The notes under the pieces are model-generated. The model made no database searches. It was not told the DNA's origin and saw only the letters and a program-made list of their open reading frames with translations. The position numbers were made by a program, and so were the translations under genes. This document shows positions 27,520-35,970 of a stretch of DNA of 64,000 nucleotides, piece after piece. This stretch comes from an uncultured Pelagibacteraceae bacterium (GTDB lineage: Bacteria > Pseudomonadota > Alphaproteobacteria > Pelagibacterales > Pelagibacteraceae): assembly GCA_902626575.1 (NCBI GenBank), contig CACOFY010000003.1, positions 1 to 64,000 on the forward strand, read 5' to 3'. How positions within the stretch are numbered: the first letter of the stretch is position 1; every line of letters begins with the position of its first letter.

Positions 27520-28954
27520 GCCTAAGATTAATGAAGAGTGTGGAGTTTTCGGAATAAGTAATAATAAAGATGCCTCTACCTTAACAGCTTTGGGTTTACA
27601 TGCCTTACAACATAGAGGTCAAGAAGGTTGTGGTATTGTATCTTATGATGGTAAAAAATATCACTCTGAAAAAAGATTTGGATTAGTAGGTGATAATTTT
27701 AATAAAGAAAAAGTTTTAAGAAATTTACCAGGAAATTATGCAATTGGTCATAATCGATATAGCACTACCGGCGGAACAACATTAAGGAATATTCAACCTT
27801 TTTTTGCAGATACTAATACGGGTGGTATAGGTGTTTCGCATAATGGAAATTTAACAAATGCTATTACCTTAAGAAAAAAATTGGTTGATGAAGGAGCAAT
27901 TTTTTACACCACATCAGATACTGAAACTATTGTACAATTAATCGCAAAATCAAAACGTTCAAAAACGATAGATAAAGTTGTGGATGCATTATTCCAAATT
28001 CAAGGTGGTTATGCGTTAGTTATGCTTACTCAAAATACATTAATTGGAGTTAGAGACCCTTTTGGAATAAGGCCTTTGGTAATTGGTAAAATAAATGACT
28101 CTTATGTTTTTGCCTCCGAAACCTGCGCCTTAGACATAATTGGTGCCAAATTTATAAGGGATGTTGATAATGGTGAGATTGTTTATATTGAGAATGGAAA
28201 ATTAAATAGTATCAAACCTTTCCCTCCAAAAAAAATAAGGCCTTGTGTTTTTGAGTATATTTATTTTTCTAGACCGGATAGTATTCTTAATGGTGAGTGT
28301 GCATACGAATATAGAAAAAGGTTAGGCGCTGAGCTAGCCAAAGAAACCAAAATTGATGCAGACTTAGTTGTGCCAGTTCCAGACTCTGGGAATGCTGCAG
28401 CAATAGGATTTTCAAAACACACAGGTAAAAATTTTGATTTAGGCTTAATAAGAAATCATTATGTTGGGAGAACCTTTATTGAGCCAGCACAAAAAATTAG
28501 AAGTTTGGGTGTTAAATTAAAATTAAATGCTAACAAATCCTCAATAAAAAATAAAAAAATTGTCTTGATTGATGACTCTTTGGTTAGAGGTACAACCTCT
28601 CATAAAATTGTAAAAATGCTTTACGATGCAGGTGCCAAAGAAGTTCATATGGGGATAGCTTGTCCACAAATAAAGTTTCCTGATTTTTACGGTGTTGATA
28701 TGCCAACAAAAAAAGAATTGCTTGCTGCAAATAAAACTGATGATGAAATATGTAAGTATATTAATGCAAAGACTTTAAATTTTTTATCTATTAAGGGTCT
28801 TTATAGGGCTATTGGATTTGAAAATAGAAATATTTCATACCCTCAATTAACAGATCATTATTTTACGGGAGAATACCCTGTTAAGCCAATAGATGAACTG
28901 GGAGATAATAAAGTTACTCAATTGTCATTATTGAGTACTGCATCAAATAATTGA
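27473..28954 (+). CDS. purF: Amidophosphoribosyltransferase
   Basis: First committed step of purine synthesis. The 493 residues include a short propeptide and then the N-terminal nucleophile cysteine (C23 in EECGVFGI), the glutaminase domain, and the PRPP-binding motif VLIDDSLVRGTTS. The C-terminal cysteine pair that binds an Fe-S cluster in the Bacillus enzyme is absent, so this is probably a cluster-free form. Starts at the fifth or seventh residue are also possible; all lie within the cvpA 3' end. Confidence 0.96.
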   Translation: MKKTMKMPKTKFKNFRPKINEECGVFGISNNKDASTLTALGLHALQHRGQEGCGIVSYDGKKYHSEKRFGLVGDNFNKEKVLRNLPGNYAIGHNRYSTTGGTTLRNIQPFFADTNTGGIGVSHNGNLTNAITLRKKLVDEGAIFYTTSDTETIVQLIAKSKRSKTIDKVVDALFQIQGGYALVMLTQNTLIGVRDPFGIRPLVIGKINDSYVFASETCALDIIGAKFIRDVDNGEIVYIENGKLNSIKPFPPKKIRPCVFEYIYFSRPDSILNGECAYEYRKRLGAELAKETKIDADLVVPVPDSGNAAAIGFSKHTGKNFDLGLIRNHYVGRTFIEPAQKIRSLGVKLKLNANKSSIKNKKIVLIDDSLVRGTTSHKIVKMLYDAGAKEVHMGIACPQIKFPDFYGVDMPTKKELLAANKTDDEICKYINAKTLNFLSIKGLYRAIGFENRNISYPQLTDHYFTGEYPVKPIDELGDNKVTQLSLLSTASNN

Positions 28955-28955
28955 T

Positions 28956-29510
28956 ATGAAAAAAGTTAGTTTTACAGAAATGAAAAAAGGTACAAAAGAT
29001 GATTATCTTTTGTTGGATAAGAATGAAAAAGACTTTGCTAAAAAAACAGCTGATAGAATTCTTAAATTTTTATCTTCTTTAACTGAAACATTAGAAGGCT
29101 ATCAAGTTAGTAGACTGGAACATTCATTGCAAAGCGCAACTAGGGCATTGAAGGCTGGTGAAAATGAAGAAATGATAGTTGCAGCGCTTTTACATGATAT
29201 TGGCGATGAATTGGCGCCAATGAACCACTCAGAATATGCTGCAGCAATTTTAAAACCTTACGTTTCTGAAAAAACTCATTGGATAGTAGAAAAACATGGA
29301 GAATTTCAAGCTTTTTATTACGCACATCATTTAGGTGGAAATAGAAATAAAAGAGACAAGTATAAAGGTCACAAATATTTTGATGCATGCGTAAATTTTT
29401 GCGAAAAGTACGATCAATGTTCATTTGATCCAAATTACGAGTCTTATCCTCTTGAAAGGTTTGAACCGATGGTAAGAAGGATTTTCGCAAGAAAACCTTA
29501 CTCTTCATAA
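28956..29510 (+). CDS. HD-domain protein, candidate mixed-valent diiron oxygenase (PhnZ/MIOX-like)
   Basis: A 184-residue HD-domain protein. The metal-ligand series H56, H80-D81, H91, H114 and D153 follows the H...HD...H...H...D pattern of the HD superfamily that includes myo-inositol oxygenase and the phosphonate oxygenases PhnZ and TmpB. Other visible blocks are AALLHDIGDELAPMNHSE, FYYAHHLGGNRNKRD and YDQCSFDPNYESYPLERFEPMVRRIF. It starts one base after purF, but no phosphonate gene is nearby, so the substrate is unknown. A plain phosphohydrolase is the alternative. Confidence 0.65.
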   Translation: MKKVSFTEMKKGTKDDYLLLDKNEKDFAKKTADRILKFLSSLTETLEGYQVSRLEHSLQSATRALKAGENEEMIVAALLHDIGDELAPMNHSEYAAAILKPYVSEKTHWIVEKHGEFQAFYYAHHLGGNRNKRDKYKGHKYFDACVNFCEKYDQCSFDPNYESYPLERFEPMVRRIFARKPYSS

Positions 29511-29521
29511 ATTCTTAAATA

Positions 29522-30382
29522 ATGGTTAATCTATCTAATCAGCAAAAAGGTTCGCTGTTAGCTTTTGTTGGGGTAATGTTTATTACTCCAGATTCTTTAT
29601 TTATTAGACTTTCGAGTATAGATACATGGGAGCTTTTGTTTTATAGAGGCGCAATACCTTCAGTAGTAATTCTTATTGCACTTATTCTTTTTTATAAGTC
29701 GAATTTAATTAAAATTACTATAGCAATGGGACTCGCTGGGTTATTCTATGCACTTACTTTCTCCATCACCAATATTACTTTCATTGTCTCTATACAAAAT
29801 ACAAATGTTGCAAATACTCTTGTTATGATTGCAACTGCACCAATGCTATCTGCTATATTAGCTGCAATATTTCTCAAAGAAAATCCTGACAAGAACACAT
29901 GGATAGCAATCTTAATTACTTTTTTAGCTGTGGTTTATATTTTTTTTGACTCTTTTAAATTAGGAAACTTTTATGGAGATATTTTTGGTCTAATAACTGC
30001 ATTAGGATTAGCTGTCGGTGCAAATATTATTAGATCTGTAAAAAATAAAGATTTAGTCCCTGCTGCAGTAATTGGAAAATTTCTGGTTGCTATATTTGCT
30101 TTATTTTTTGTTGATAATTTACTTCTTCAAGGAAGAGATACTATAATTGTTCCTTTAATGTGTATTATGTGTGTAGGTATACCATTTGTTTTAGTAACAA
30201 TTGCGCCTAGATTTATAACTGCAGCTGAGGTAAATCTTTTTTTTCTTTTAGAGACAATAATTGGGCCAATATGGGTTTGGCTTATAATTAAGGAACAACC
30301 TAGTATAGAGACTATTTATGGGGGTATATTAATAATAATAACCATTGCTGTGCACTCTTTTTATAAACTAAAAAAAGTTTAA
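29522..30382 (+). CDS. EamA/DMT family transporter
   Basis: A 286-residue integral membrane protein of about ten helices with two EamA repeats: the first around 10-140, the second around 150-283 (IFGLITALGLAVGANIIR...). Features such as ETIIGPIWVWLIIKEQPS near the C-terminus are typical of drug/metabolite transporters. One of three EamA proteins in this window (see 33986 and 50487). Substrate unknown. It lies 11 bases after the HD-domain gene and may share its transcript. Confidence 0.85.
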   Translation: MVNLSNQQKGSLLAFVGVMFITPDSLFIRLSSIDTWELLFYRGAIPSVVILIALILFYKSNLIKITIAMGLAGLFYALTFSITNITFIVSIQNTNVANTLVMIATAPMLSAILAAIFLKENPDKNTWIAILITFLAVVYIFFDSFKLGNFYGDIFGLITALGLAVGANIIRSVKNKDLVPAAVIGKFLVAIFALFFVDNLLLQGRDTIIVPLMCIMCVGIPFVLVTIAPRFITAAEVNLFFLLETIIGPIWVWLIIKEQPSIETIYGGILIIITIAVHSFYKLKKV

Positions 30383-30439
30383 ACTTGTCACAATTAAGTC
30401 TTTATTTGAGAATAGATGACGCCTTAATAAAAAAGATTA

Positions 30440-31786
30440 ATGAATAAAATTTTAAAAAATTCCTGGGCTCTTTTTACTGGTATGGGTTTGATTATGTTAG
30501 CCCATGGATATCAAGGATCATTACTTGGAGTAAGAGCAGTTGCTGAAGAGTTTAGTCTTACCGCAACTGGATTTATGTTATCTGGATACTATATTGGTTA
30601 CTTTATAGGAGCAAAAACTATACCAACTTTTATTTTACGAGTTGGACATATAAGAGTTTTTGCTGCTTTTGCTTCAATTGCATCTATTGTTATTTTGGTT
30701 CACTCAATATTAATTAATCCATTTAGCTGGTTTTTATTAAGAATAGTTACAGGTGTAAGTATGGTTTCTTTATATACAATTGCTGAAAGTTGGCTCAATG
30801 ATAGATCAAGTAACAAAAATAGAGGTAGTGTTCTATCAATTTATATGGTCGTGCAATTTGGCTCAATGGCAATAGGTATGTTTTTTTTAAATTTTAGTTC
30901 ACCTTTAAACTTTCAACCATTTATTTTAGTTTCTTTATTTATGTCTTTATCACTAATACCGATATTATTAACAAAACGTAAGGCTCCTAATTTTAAAAAA
31001 ATTACTGGAATGAGTTTAAAAGAATTATACAAAATATCTCCTTTAGGTATGGTTGGTTCATTAATTTATGGAACTACGCAATCAGCTTTATTTTCTCTTC
31101 TTGCTGTATATGCTGCTTCAATGAATTTCTCAATTTTTGAAATATCTGTCGTGACCTTTTTATTGGCAATTTCAGGAGCTGTAGCACAATGGCCAATTGG
31201 AAAGTTATCAGATTCTTTCGATAGACGTTTAGTAATTATTTATACGACTTTTGGTGCTTCCTTTTTTGCATTTTGCTCGATTCTCGCTGGAGGTCAAATG
31301 TATATGCCTGGTGATCTTGCAACAACTAAGTACTGGTTTTATCTGTGTGTTGTTTTGTTTTCTTTTTGTAGTCTTCCTATGTTTGCAATTATATTTGCAC
31401 ATACAAATGACTTTATTCCTAAAGAAAAATTTGTTGCTGCTGGAGCTGGATTACAATTTGCCTTTGGATTGGGTGCAATTAGTGGTCCTTTTCTATGTTC
31501 ACTATTAATGGATATTATTGGAGCAAATGGTTATTTTATATTTTTAATGTTTTTCCATGCATTAATAGGTTTTTTTGCAATACACAGGATGAGGGTAAGA
31601 GATGTAAAAGAAAATCCAGATTCACAATTTACAGCCATGCCACAATCAATCACGCCGCTAGGAATGGAATTAAATCCAATAACAGAGCATATAGATGAGC
31701 CATATTCTGAAAAAGTTCAGAAAATGTTAATAAGAAAAGGTGTTTCTTTCAAAAAAGACGAAAAAAAAGTTGAGAAAGATATATAA
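30440..31786 (+). CDS. MFS transporter, YcaD-like
   Basis: A 448-residue major facilitator with about twelve membrane helices to residue 392 and a soluble C-terminal tail of about 55 residues. The pattern GYQGSLLGVRAVAEEFSLT near the start, SLYTIAESWLNDRSSNKNRG at the end of helix 4, and QWPIGKLSDSFDRR in the central loop are characteristic of the YcaD-type branch. Substrate cannot be told. Gap to the DMT gene is 57 bases. Confidence 0.82.
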   Translation: MNKILKNSWALFTGMGLIMLAHGYQGSLLGVRAVAEEFSLTATGFMLSGYYIGYFIGAKTIPTFILRVGHIRVFAAFASIASIVILVHSILINPFSWFLLRIVTGVSMVSLYTIAESWLNDRSSNKNRGSVLSIYMVVQFGSMAIGMFFLNFSSPLNFQPFILVSLFMSLSLIPILLTKRKAPNFKKITGMSLKELYKISPLGMVGSLIYGTTQSALFSLLAVYAASMNFSIFEISVVTFLLAISGAVAQWPIGKLSDSFDRRLVIIYTTFGASFFAFCSILAGGQMYMPGDLATTKYWFYLCVVLFSFCSLPMFAIIFAHTNDFIPKEKFVAAGAGLQFAFGLGAISGPFLCSLLMDIIGANGYFIFLMFFHALIGFFAIHRMRVRDVKENPDSQFTAMPQSITPLGMELNPITEHIDEPYSEKVQKMLIRKGVSFKKDEKKVEKDI

Positions 31787-31895
31787 AATTTTCATTATCT
31801 TTAATTAAAATCTACCAAAAGTTGTATCAATTATTTTAAACAATTTCTTACTTGTGCCAACGATAAAATTTTGTTGAAATAAGTTTTTACAAATT

Positions 31896-32627
31896 ATGCC
31901 TAGAAAAAAATCAGTTCGAAGAAAAAATACAAGTGGTATTGCTAAAATAGCATCTTTTACAGCCAGCTCAATTTCAAATGCTTATAGCACTTATAAGAAG
32001 AAACAAGATCAAAGGAAAGTTGAGGAAATAAAATTAAAAAAACTTGCAGAGAATAATAAAGTTGTTCAGGAAAGAAAAGAATTACGTTTAAAAGAGGATC
32101 AACTAAAAAAAGATCAAGATAAATTATATTTAAGAGAAGAGACCATTAAAAATAAAGAAAAAGAATTAAAACTTAAAGAGGAAAAAATTAAGATTGATAA
32201 TGATAAACTAATTAGAAAAGAGGAAGAGTTATCATCAATATCAAAAGATTTAAGAACAAAAGAAAAAGAGCTTAAATTTAGAGAAGAAGAGCAAAATAGA
32301 AAAGATATAGATCTTAAAGTTAGAGAAGAGGAACAAAGGAATAAAGATCTTAAAGAGCAAAGACGAAGAAGGAGAGAGCAAAAACTTAGAGAGATGAAAG
32401 AACTAGAGGCACAACGTATAGAAAATCAAAAACTAAGAGAGTGGGAAGAAAAGTTTGATTTGGAACAAAAACAAAAAGAAGAGGAGGAAAGATTAAGAGA
32501 TGAAAAACTTCTTAGAAGAGATCGTGAACGTGCTTCGAGATTTCAAAATAAAGAAAATAACGAATTGGATGACAAAATATCTAAAAGACTAGAGAATTTT
32601 GAAATTAAACAAACTAGAAAAAACTAA
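31896..32627 (+). CDS. Highly charged coiled-coil or single-helix protein of unknown function
   Basis: 243 residues, dominated by Lys, Glu and Arg. The N-terminal 30 residues are basic with a serine/alanine patch (MPRKKSVRRKNTSGIAKIAS). From about 35 to 220 there is an uninterrupted helix-forming region built of imperfect repeats of the type K-E-x-E-L-K-x-R/K-E-E-E, with no proline or glycine. The pattern could be a coiled coil or a stable single alpha-helix. No family recognised. Forms a possible two-gene unit with the 75-residue gene 11 bases downstream. The 109 bases upstream may hold its promoter. Confidence 0.75.
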   Translation: MPRKKSVRRKNTSGIAKIASFTASSISNAYSTYKKKQDQRKVEEIKLKKLAENNKVVQERKELRLKEDQLKKDQDKLYLREETIKNKEKELKLKEEKIKIDNDKLIRKEEELSSISKDLRTKEKELKFREEEQNRKDIDLKVREEEQRNKDLKEQRRRRREQKLREMKELEAQRIENQKLREWEEKFDLEQKQKEEEERLRDEKLLRRDRERASRFQNKENNELDDKISKRLENFEIKQTRKN

Positions 32628-32638
32628 AGTTTCTTTAA

Positions 32639-32866
32639 GTGTCTCCAATCAACTCCAAAAAACTATGGAAGATGATTCAAGAAGCTGGTGATTATCTCAA
32701 AGGTCAGTTACCTGACCATCCTAATCATCCTAAAGGTAGAAATCCTTACGCTCATGTAGCATTATGTATTAAAAAAAAGTTTAGTTATAGCTACAAAGAT
32801 ATAAAAGATGAAAAGTTTGAGGAAGTTGTAAGTTTTATTAATTTTTTAAAAGAAAATCCAAGTTGA
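32639..32866 (+). CDS. Small conserved-looking protein of unknown function
   Basis: 75 residues starting with GTG (MSPINSKKLWKMIQEAGDYL). The segment LPDHPNHPKGRNPYAHVALCIKKKF is unusually rich in Pro, His and Gly compared with local genes, which suggests real selection rather than chance. It is predicted soluble: a helix, a His/Pro loop and a second helix pair. It follows the coiled-coil gene by 11 bases on the same strand and abuts the end of the convergent amidinotransferase gene. I do not recognise a family. Confidence 0.65.
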   Translation: MSPINSKKLWKMIQEAGDYLKGQLPDHPNHPKGRNPYAHVALCIKKKFSYSYKDIKDEKFEEVVSFINFLKENPS

Positions 32867-33982
32867 TTATTGTTTAGGAAAGTAATCTTTTAAATCTCCC
32901 TCTCTGTAAACATCGGCAGTACAGCAATGAAGACCACCACCAAATGCATAAGCATCACGAAGCTCGACTGGTAAAACTTCCATTCCAAGCTTGTCTAATT
33001 GTTCAGCTTGATATACCTCACTTTTCTCTACACAAACTGTTTTAGGATCCAAAACTAAAACATTCATTGATAACCAAACTGAGGAATAGCATAATGGCGG
33101 AGGACTGTTATGTGCAGGTTGTGCTGAGTCAATAATTTTCCAACCATTGTTCTCAAATAGCTTTCTTTGTTCCTTCGGCAACCTTCTTTGAGGATTATTA
33201 ATTATTAGACCTTCCTTTATTGGAGTAAACGTTGCATCAATATGTATTGGATATGGGTCGCCAGGGAAATTTACAGCATGTACCCTATGATCTTTGAAAT
33301 GTCTTCTTAACCAATCTATACCTTTTAAATTTGTTGTAAAACCGTGCTGGACTACTAAGTCTTTACCAAATCTTAAAATATCTGCAGCATCAAACAAGGG
33401 CTCCTCTTCTGTAGTTACAAAAAACTTATCTTCTGTCCACTTGAGTCTTTTTTGAACACCAATTTTTTCTGATAAATAATCTTTTCTGTAATCTGCATCT
33501 GTTAATCTCGGTTTTGGCGCAATTTCATGTCGCATGTTTGGATCTTGATCAAAATAATTTTGCAGTAGTGGTCTATAATTAAGATATTCAAACCATCTAC
33601 ATCTATAACTCATTGTTGCTTCTAACATTTCATTGCCAACTGTTAAAATTATATCTCTTGCTGGCATACATCCAAACATACTCTCAACTTCCCAATCTGG
33701 TGTAGAAATTTTTTGATTATGTTTTAATGGTGTTGGTCTATCAACTTTGATGCCCCTTTTTTCAAGCAAAGAAACAAAATTATTTAGTAATTCATTTGCC
33801 TTATCGATTGTATCTTTTGTTCTTTGTCCATGATGACCTTTCATATCAGAATCCTCTGGCACTTTCGCATCAAGCGCTGGTTCAGGAGCAGGAATACAAC
33901 AACCATCTGCTCTTCCAACAATGACATGTTTTAATGGGTCCCATTCATTCCAACTATTAACAATTGTTTTGGAGGAGCTCAT
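32867..33982 (-). CDS. Glycine/serine amidinotransferase-like protein (AGAT family)
   Basis: A 371-residue member of the guanidino-group-modifying superfamily. Alignment by eye to L-arginine:glycine amidinotransferase gives the catalytic triad D198 (in FDAADILRFG), H247 (in PIHIDATF) and C353 (in GGGLHCCTADV), with the same spacing between Asp and His as in the human enzyme. It would transfer the amidino group from arginine to an amine acceptor such as glycine; the acceptor is not evident. The upstream EamA transporter ends 3 bases before its start, suggesting a linked transport function. Confidence 0.85.
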   Translation of the reverse strand: MSSSKTIVNSWNEWDPLKHVIVGRADGCCIPAPEPALDAKVPEDSDMKGHHGQRTKDTIDKANELLNNFVSLLEKRGIKVDRPTPLKHNQKISTPDWEVESMFGCMPARDIILTVGNEMLEATMSYRCRWFEYLNYRPLLQNYFDQDPNMRHEIAPKPRLTDADYRKDYLSEKIGVQKRLKWTEDKFFVTTEEEPLFDAADILRFGKDLVVQHGFTTNLKGIDWLRRHFKDHRVHAVNFPGDPYPIHIDATFTPIKEGLIINNPQRRLPKEQRKLFENNGWKIIDSAQPAHNSPPPLCYSSVWLSMNVLVLDPKTVCVEKSEVYQAEQLDKLGMEVLPVELRDAYAFGGGLHCCTADVYREGDLKDYFPKQ

Positions 33983-33985
33983 AAA

Positions 33986-34891
33986 TCAATTTAAAGCAAT
34001 AAATCTTCTGTTATGTTTTATTATCAAGCTATAATAAATGATAGACAAGAATATTAAAAAACCGCCAATAACAGTAGTATTTGATGGAACTTCGTTAATG
34101 CCAAGTATAGGTAGCCAAACCCAAAATATGCCGCCTATTACCTCGGTCAAGGACAATAAAGTTAGTTCAGCTGCTGGAATTGCTTTTGATCCTATTGAAT
34201 ATAAAATCAAACCTAAACATACTAATGTACCATGAACTGCAAATAGAGATTGATTTCTGCTATTTGAAATTAAAGCGCTATCAGTGTTGATCAAAATAAA
34301 TAATGAAACAATTGCACAAAAAAAGCCTGCAAATGCAACAGTTGTAAATTTAGGAGTTTCTTTTCTCCATCTTAAAGTTACTGAAAAAATAGAAAAACCT
34401 AATGCTGATATAAGACCAAAGGCAAGCCCAAATAATGAACCGGTCTCAAAATTTCCAAGGGCCATAATAATTATACCAACCGCGGCAGTAAATATCGCTA
34501 CCCAAACATTTAAAGATATTACCTCTTTTAAAAATAAAAAGCCTAATAATGCTGTCATAAAAGGCATCGCTGCAAGACAAAGTAAAGTAATTGCTGCACT
34601 TGTATGAGTAATCGACCATATAAAAGAAATCATAGCTATACCAAGTCCTGCACCTCCAATTAAACCTGATATACCAATCCTTTTATAATTATTTAAAAAA
34701 TCTAAGCCTTCTTCAAAAAATAAATAAACATTTAAAAGAATAAATATAGTTATTCCCCTTGCAAACAAATATTGCCAAGGTACTAGCTCAGGCTGATCCA
34801 TGTATCGAACAACTAAGGGACCAAAAGACCAAAGTATTCCTGCAATTAAAACAACTGGAATAGCAACATTTTCATTTTTAAGTTTAAACAT
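33986..34891 (-). CDS. EamA/DMT family transporter
   Basis: 301 residues, about ten membrane helices in two EamA repeats (roughly 10-140 and 155-292). Contains AITLLCLAAMPFMTALLGFLFLKE at the end of the first repeat and LTEVIGGIFWVWLPILGINE in the second. Co-directional with and just upstream of the amidinotransferase-like gene, so it may move its substrate or product; that is inference from position. Its own start faces the divergent Fe-S scaffold-like gene across 111 bases. Confidence 0.85.
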   Translation of the reverse strand: MFKLKNENVAIPVVLIAGILWSFGPLVVRYMDQPELVPWQYLFARGITIFILLNVYLFFEEGLDFLNNYKRIGISGLIGGAGLGIAMISFIWSITHTSAAITLLCLAAMPFMTALLGFLFLKEVISLNVWVAIFTAAVGIIIMALGNFETGSLFGLAFGLISALGFSIFSVTLRWRKETPKFTTVAFAGFFCAIVSLFILINTDSALISNSRNQSLFAVHGTLVCLGLILYSIGSKAIPAAELTLLSLTEVIGGIFWVWLPILGINEVPSNTTVIGGFLIFLSIIYYSLIIKHNRRFIALN

Positions 34892-34974
34892 TGAGTGTTT
34901 TTATTAATAAATTTGACTTACTACAATAAAAAATTAAATTGTTATTGATATTTGAATAAAATTAAATTTTGCCT

Positions 34975-34999
34975 CAACTTAAAGTTGTTAAGTACTTAA
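34975..34999. promoter_or_regulatory. Two adjacent palindromes, possible operator
   Basis: In the divergent spacer between the DMT gene and the Fe-S scaffold-like gene there are two abutting perfect palindromes. CAACTTAAAGTTG at 34975-34987 has a one-base centre, and TTAAGTACTTAA is at 34988-34999, ending 3 bases before the downstream ATG. This position would suit a repressor site for the plus-strand gene. AT-rich palindromes are frequent by chance, so the evidence is modest. Confidence 0.3.
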
Positions 35000-35002
35000 T
35001 TA

Positions 35003-35404
35003 ATGGATTTAAAATTTTTTAAATTAGCAGCAAATATAAAAAATCATAAATTATTAAAAGATTATGATTATGTTTTAAGGCAAAAAAATACTTTTTGTGG
35101 AGATGAAATTACAATATCAATTAAAGCTAAAAGTAAAAAAGTTTATAAAATTGGTTATAAATGTAAATCATGTATTTATACCCAAGCCTCAGCAAGTCTG
35201 CTTTCAGAATTTTTTAAAAATAAATCATTCAAGGAAATAGATGATATAATTTTAGAGCTGAACAAATTTTGTAAAAAACAAACAACTAAACTCCCAAAAA
35301 AACTATCAGTTCTAAATAAGATAATTAATGAAAAAAATCTTGCAAGAAAAGATTGTTTAATGCTTCCATTTATCACTGTCAAAAAAATATTAAAAAATCT
35401 ATAG
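35003..35404 (+). CDS. NifU/IscU-like Fe-S cluster scaffold protein
   Basis: 133 residues with the three-cysteine scaffold pattern: C32 in FCGDEI (with the adjacent Asp), C57 within CKSCIYTQASAS, and C118 in ARKDCLMLPF. The order matches IscU/NifU N-terminal domains (CGD, C..S.AS, R..C..LP), so cluster binding is plausible. Alphaproteobacteria commonly carry such a stand-alone homologue of uncertain role besides the SUF system. It is lysine-rich. It ends 7 bases before the HPP gene. Confidence 0.78.
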   Translation: MDLKFFKLAANIKNHKLLKDYDYVLRQKNTFCGDEITISIKAKSKKVYKIGYKCKSCIYTQASASLLSEFFKNKSFKEIDDIILELNKFCKKQTTKLPKKLSVLNKIINEKNLARKDCLMLPFITVKKILKNL

Positions 35405-35411
35405 TATTGTC

Positions 35412-35882
35412 ATGAACAAAGAAAATATTCTAAAATCCTCTTTAGCCGCATTATTCTCTTTTTTAACTATAGGTGCATTAACTTTACTAACTTATAAGAC
35501 TGAATATGGTATTTTTTTAATTGCATCATTTGGATCTTCAATGGTGTTGCTTTATGGATATCCTGAAAGTCCTTTTGCCCAACCAAAAAACGTTTTTTTT
35601 GGTCATTTAGTTACCTCAATAGTGGGTTTGGTTTTTTTACACTTTGTTCCTTTGCCAATCTTTTTAACTATCCCATTAGCTGTAGGATTTGGAGTTGGAT
35701 TAATGATAGTATTAAACGTTACTCATCCACCTGCAGGAGGAAATCCAATAATAGTAATTATTGGTAGTGTCTCTTTTGATTACTTGCTAAGTCCTGTAAT
35801 AACAGGTTCAGTTATAATTATTATTTTTGCAATAATTGTTAACAAATTTATTTTGAAAAAGTCTTATCCAAGCAAAAAATAA
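35412..35882 (+). CDS. HPP family membrane protein
   Basis: 156 residues, four or five hydrophobic helices, with the family signature HPPAGGNPIIVI near 105-116 and the N-terminal FGSSMVLLYGYPESPFAQPKN block. HPP proteins are integral membrane proteins; a plant and cyanobacterial branch has been linked to nitrite transport, but the role of this one is unknown. It may be co-transcribed with the Fe-S scaffold-like gene. Confidence 0.85.
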   Translation: MNKENILKSSLAALFSFLTIGALTLLTYKTEYGIFLIASFGSSMVLLYGYPESPFAQPKNVFFGHLVTSIVGLVFLHFVPLPIFLTIPLAVGFGVGLMIVLNVTHPPAGGNPIIVIIGSVSFDYLLSPVITGSVIIIIFAIIVNKFILKKSYPSKK

Positions 35883-35886
35883 TTTT

Positions 35887-35970
35887 TTATGAAATAATAA
35901 AATTATTTTCAATTAGCAAACCTATTAATACTCCTATAATTAATGCAAATATTAATTTCTTCTTATTCAC
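35887..35970 (-). CDS. Small single-helix membrane peptide coupled to livM
   Basis: A 27-codon frame, MNKKKLIFALIIGVLIGLLI plus ENNFIIS, starts with GTG inside the GTGA that contains the livM stop codon. That is a classic 4-base translational coupling overlap. The peptide has a positively charged N-terminus and one hydrophobic helix of about 15-17 residues. No homologue is known to me. It could be a small accessory subunit of the transporter or chance coding; the exact overlap and the membrane pattern favour a real gene. Confidence 0.45.
   Translation of the reverse strand: MNKKKLIFALIIGVLIGLLIENNFIIS

Noticed and set aside
29140-29508. 122-residue minus-strand frame over the HD-domain gene
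   Set aside because: Shadow of the HD gene; the plus-strand product has the intact metal-ligand series and a recognised family pattern.
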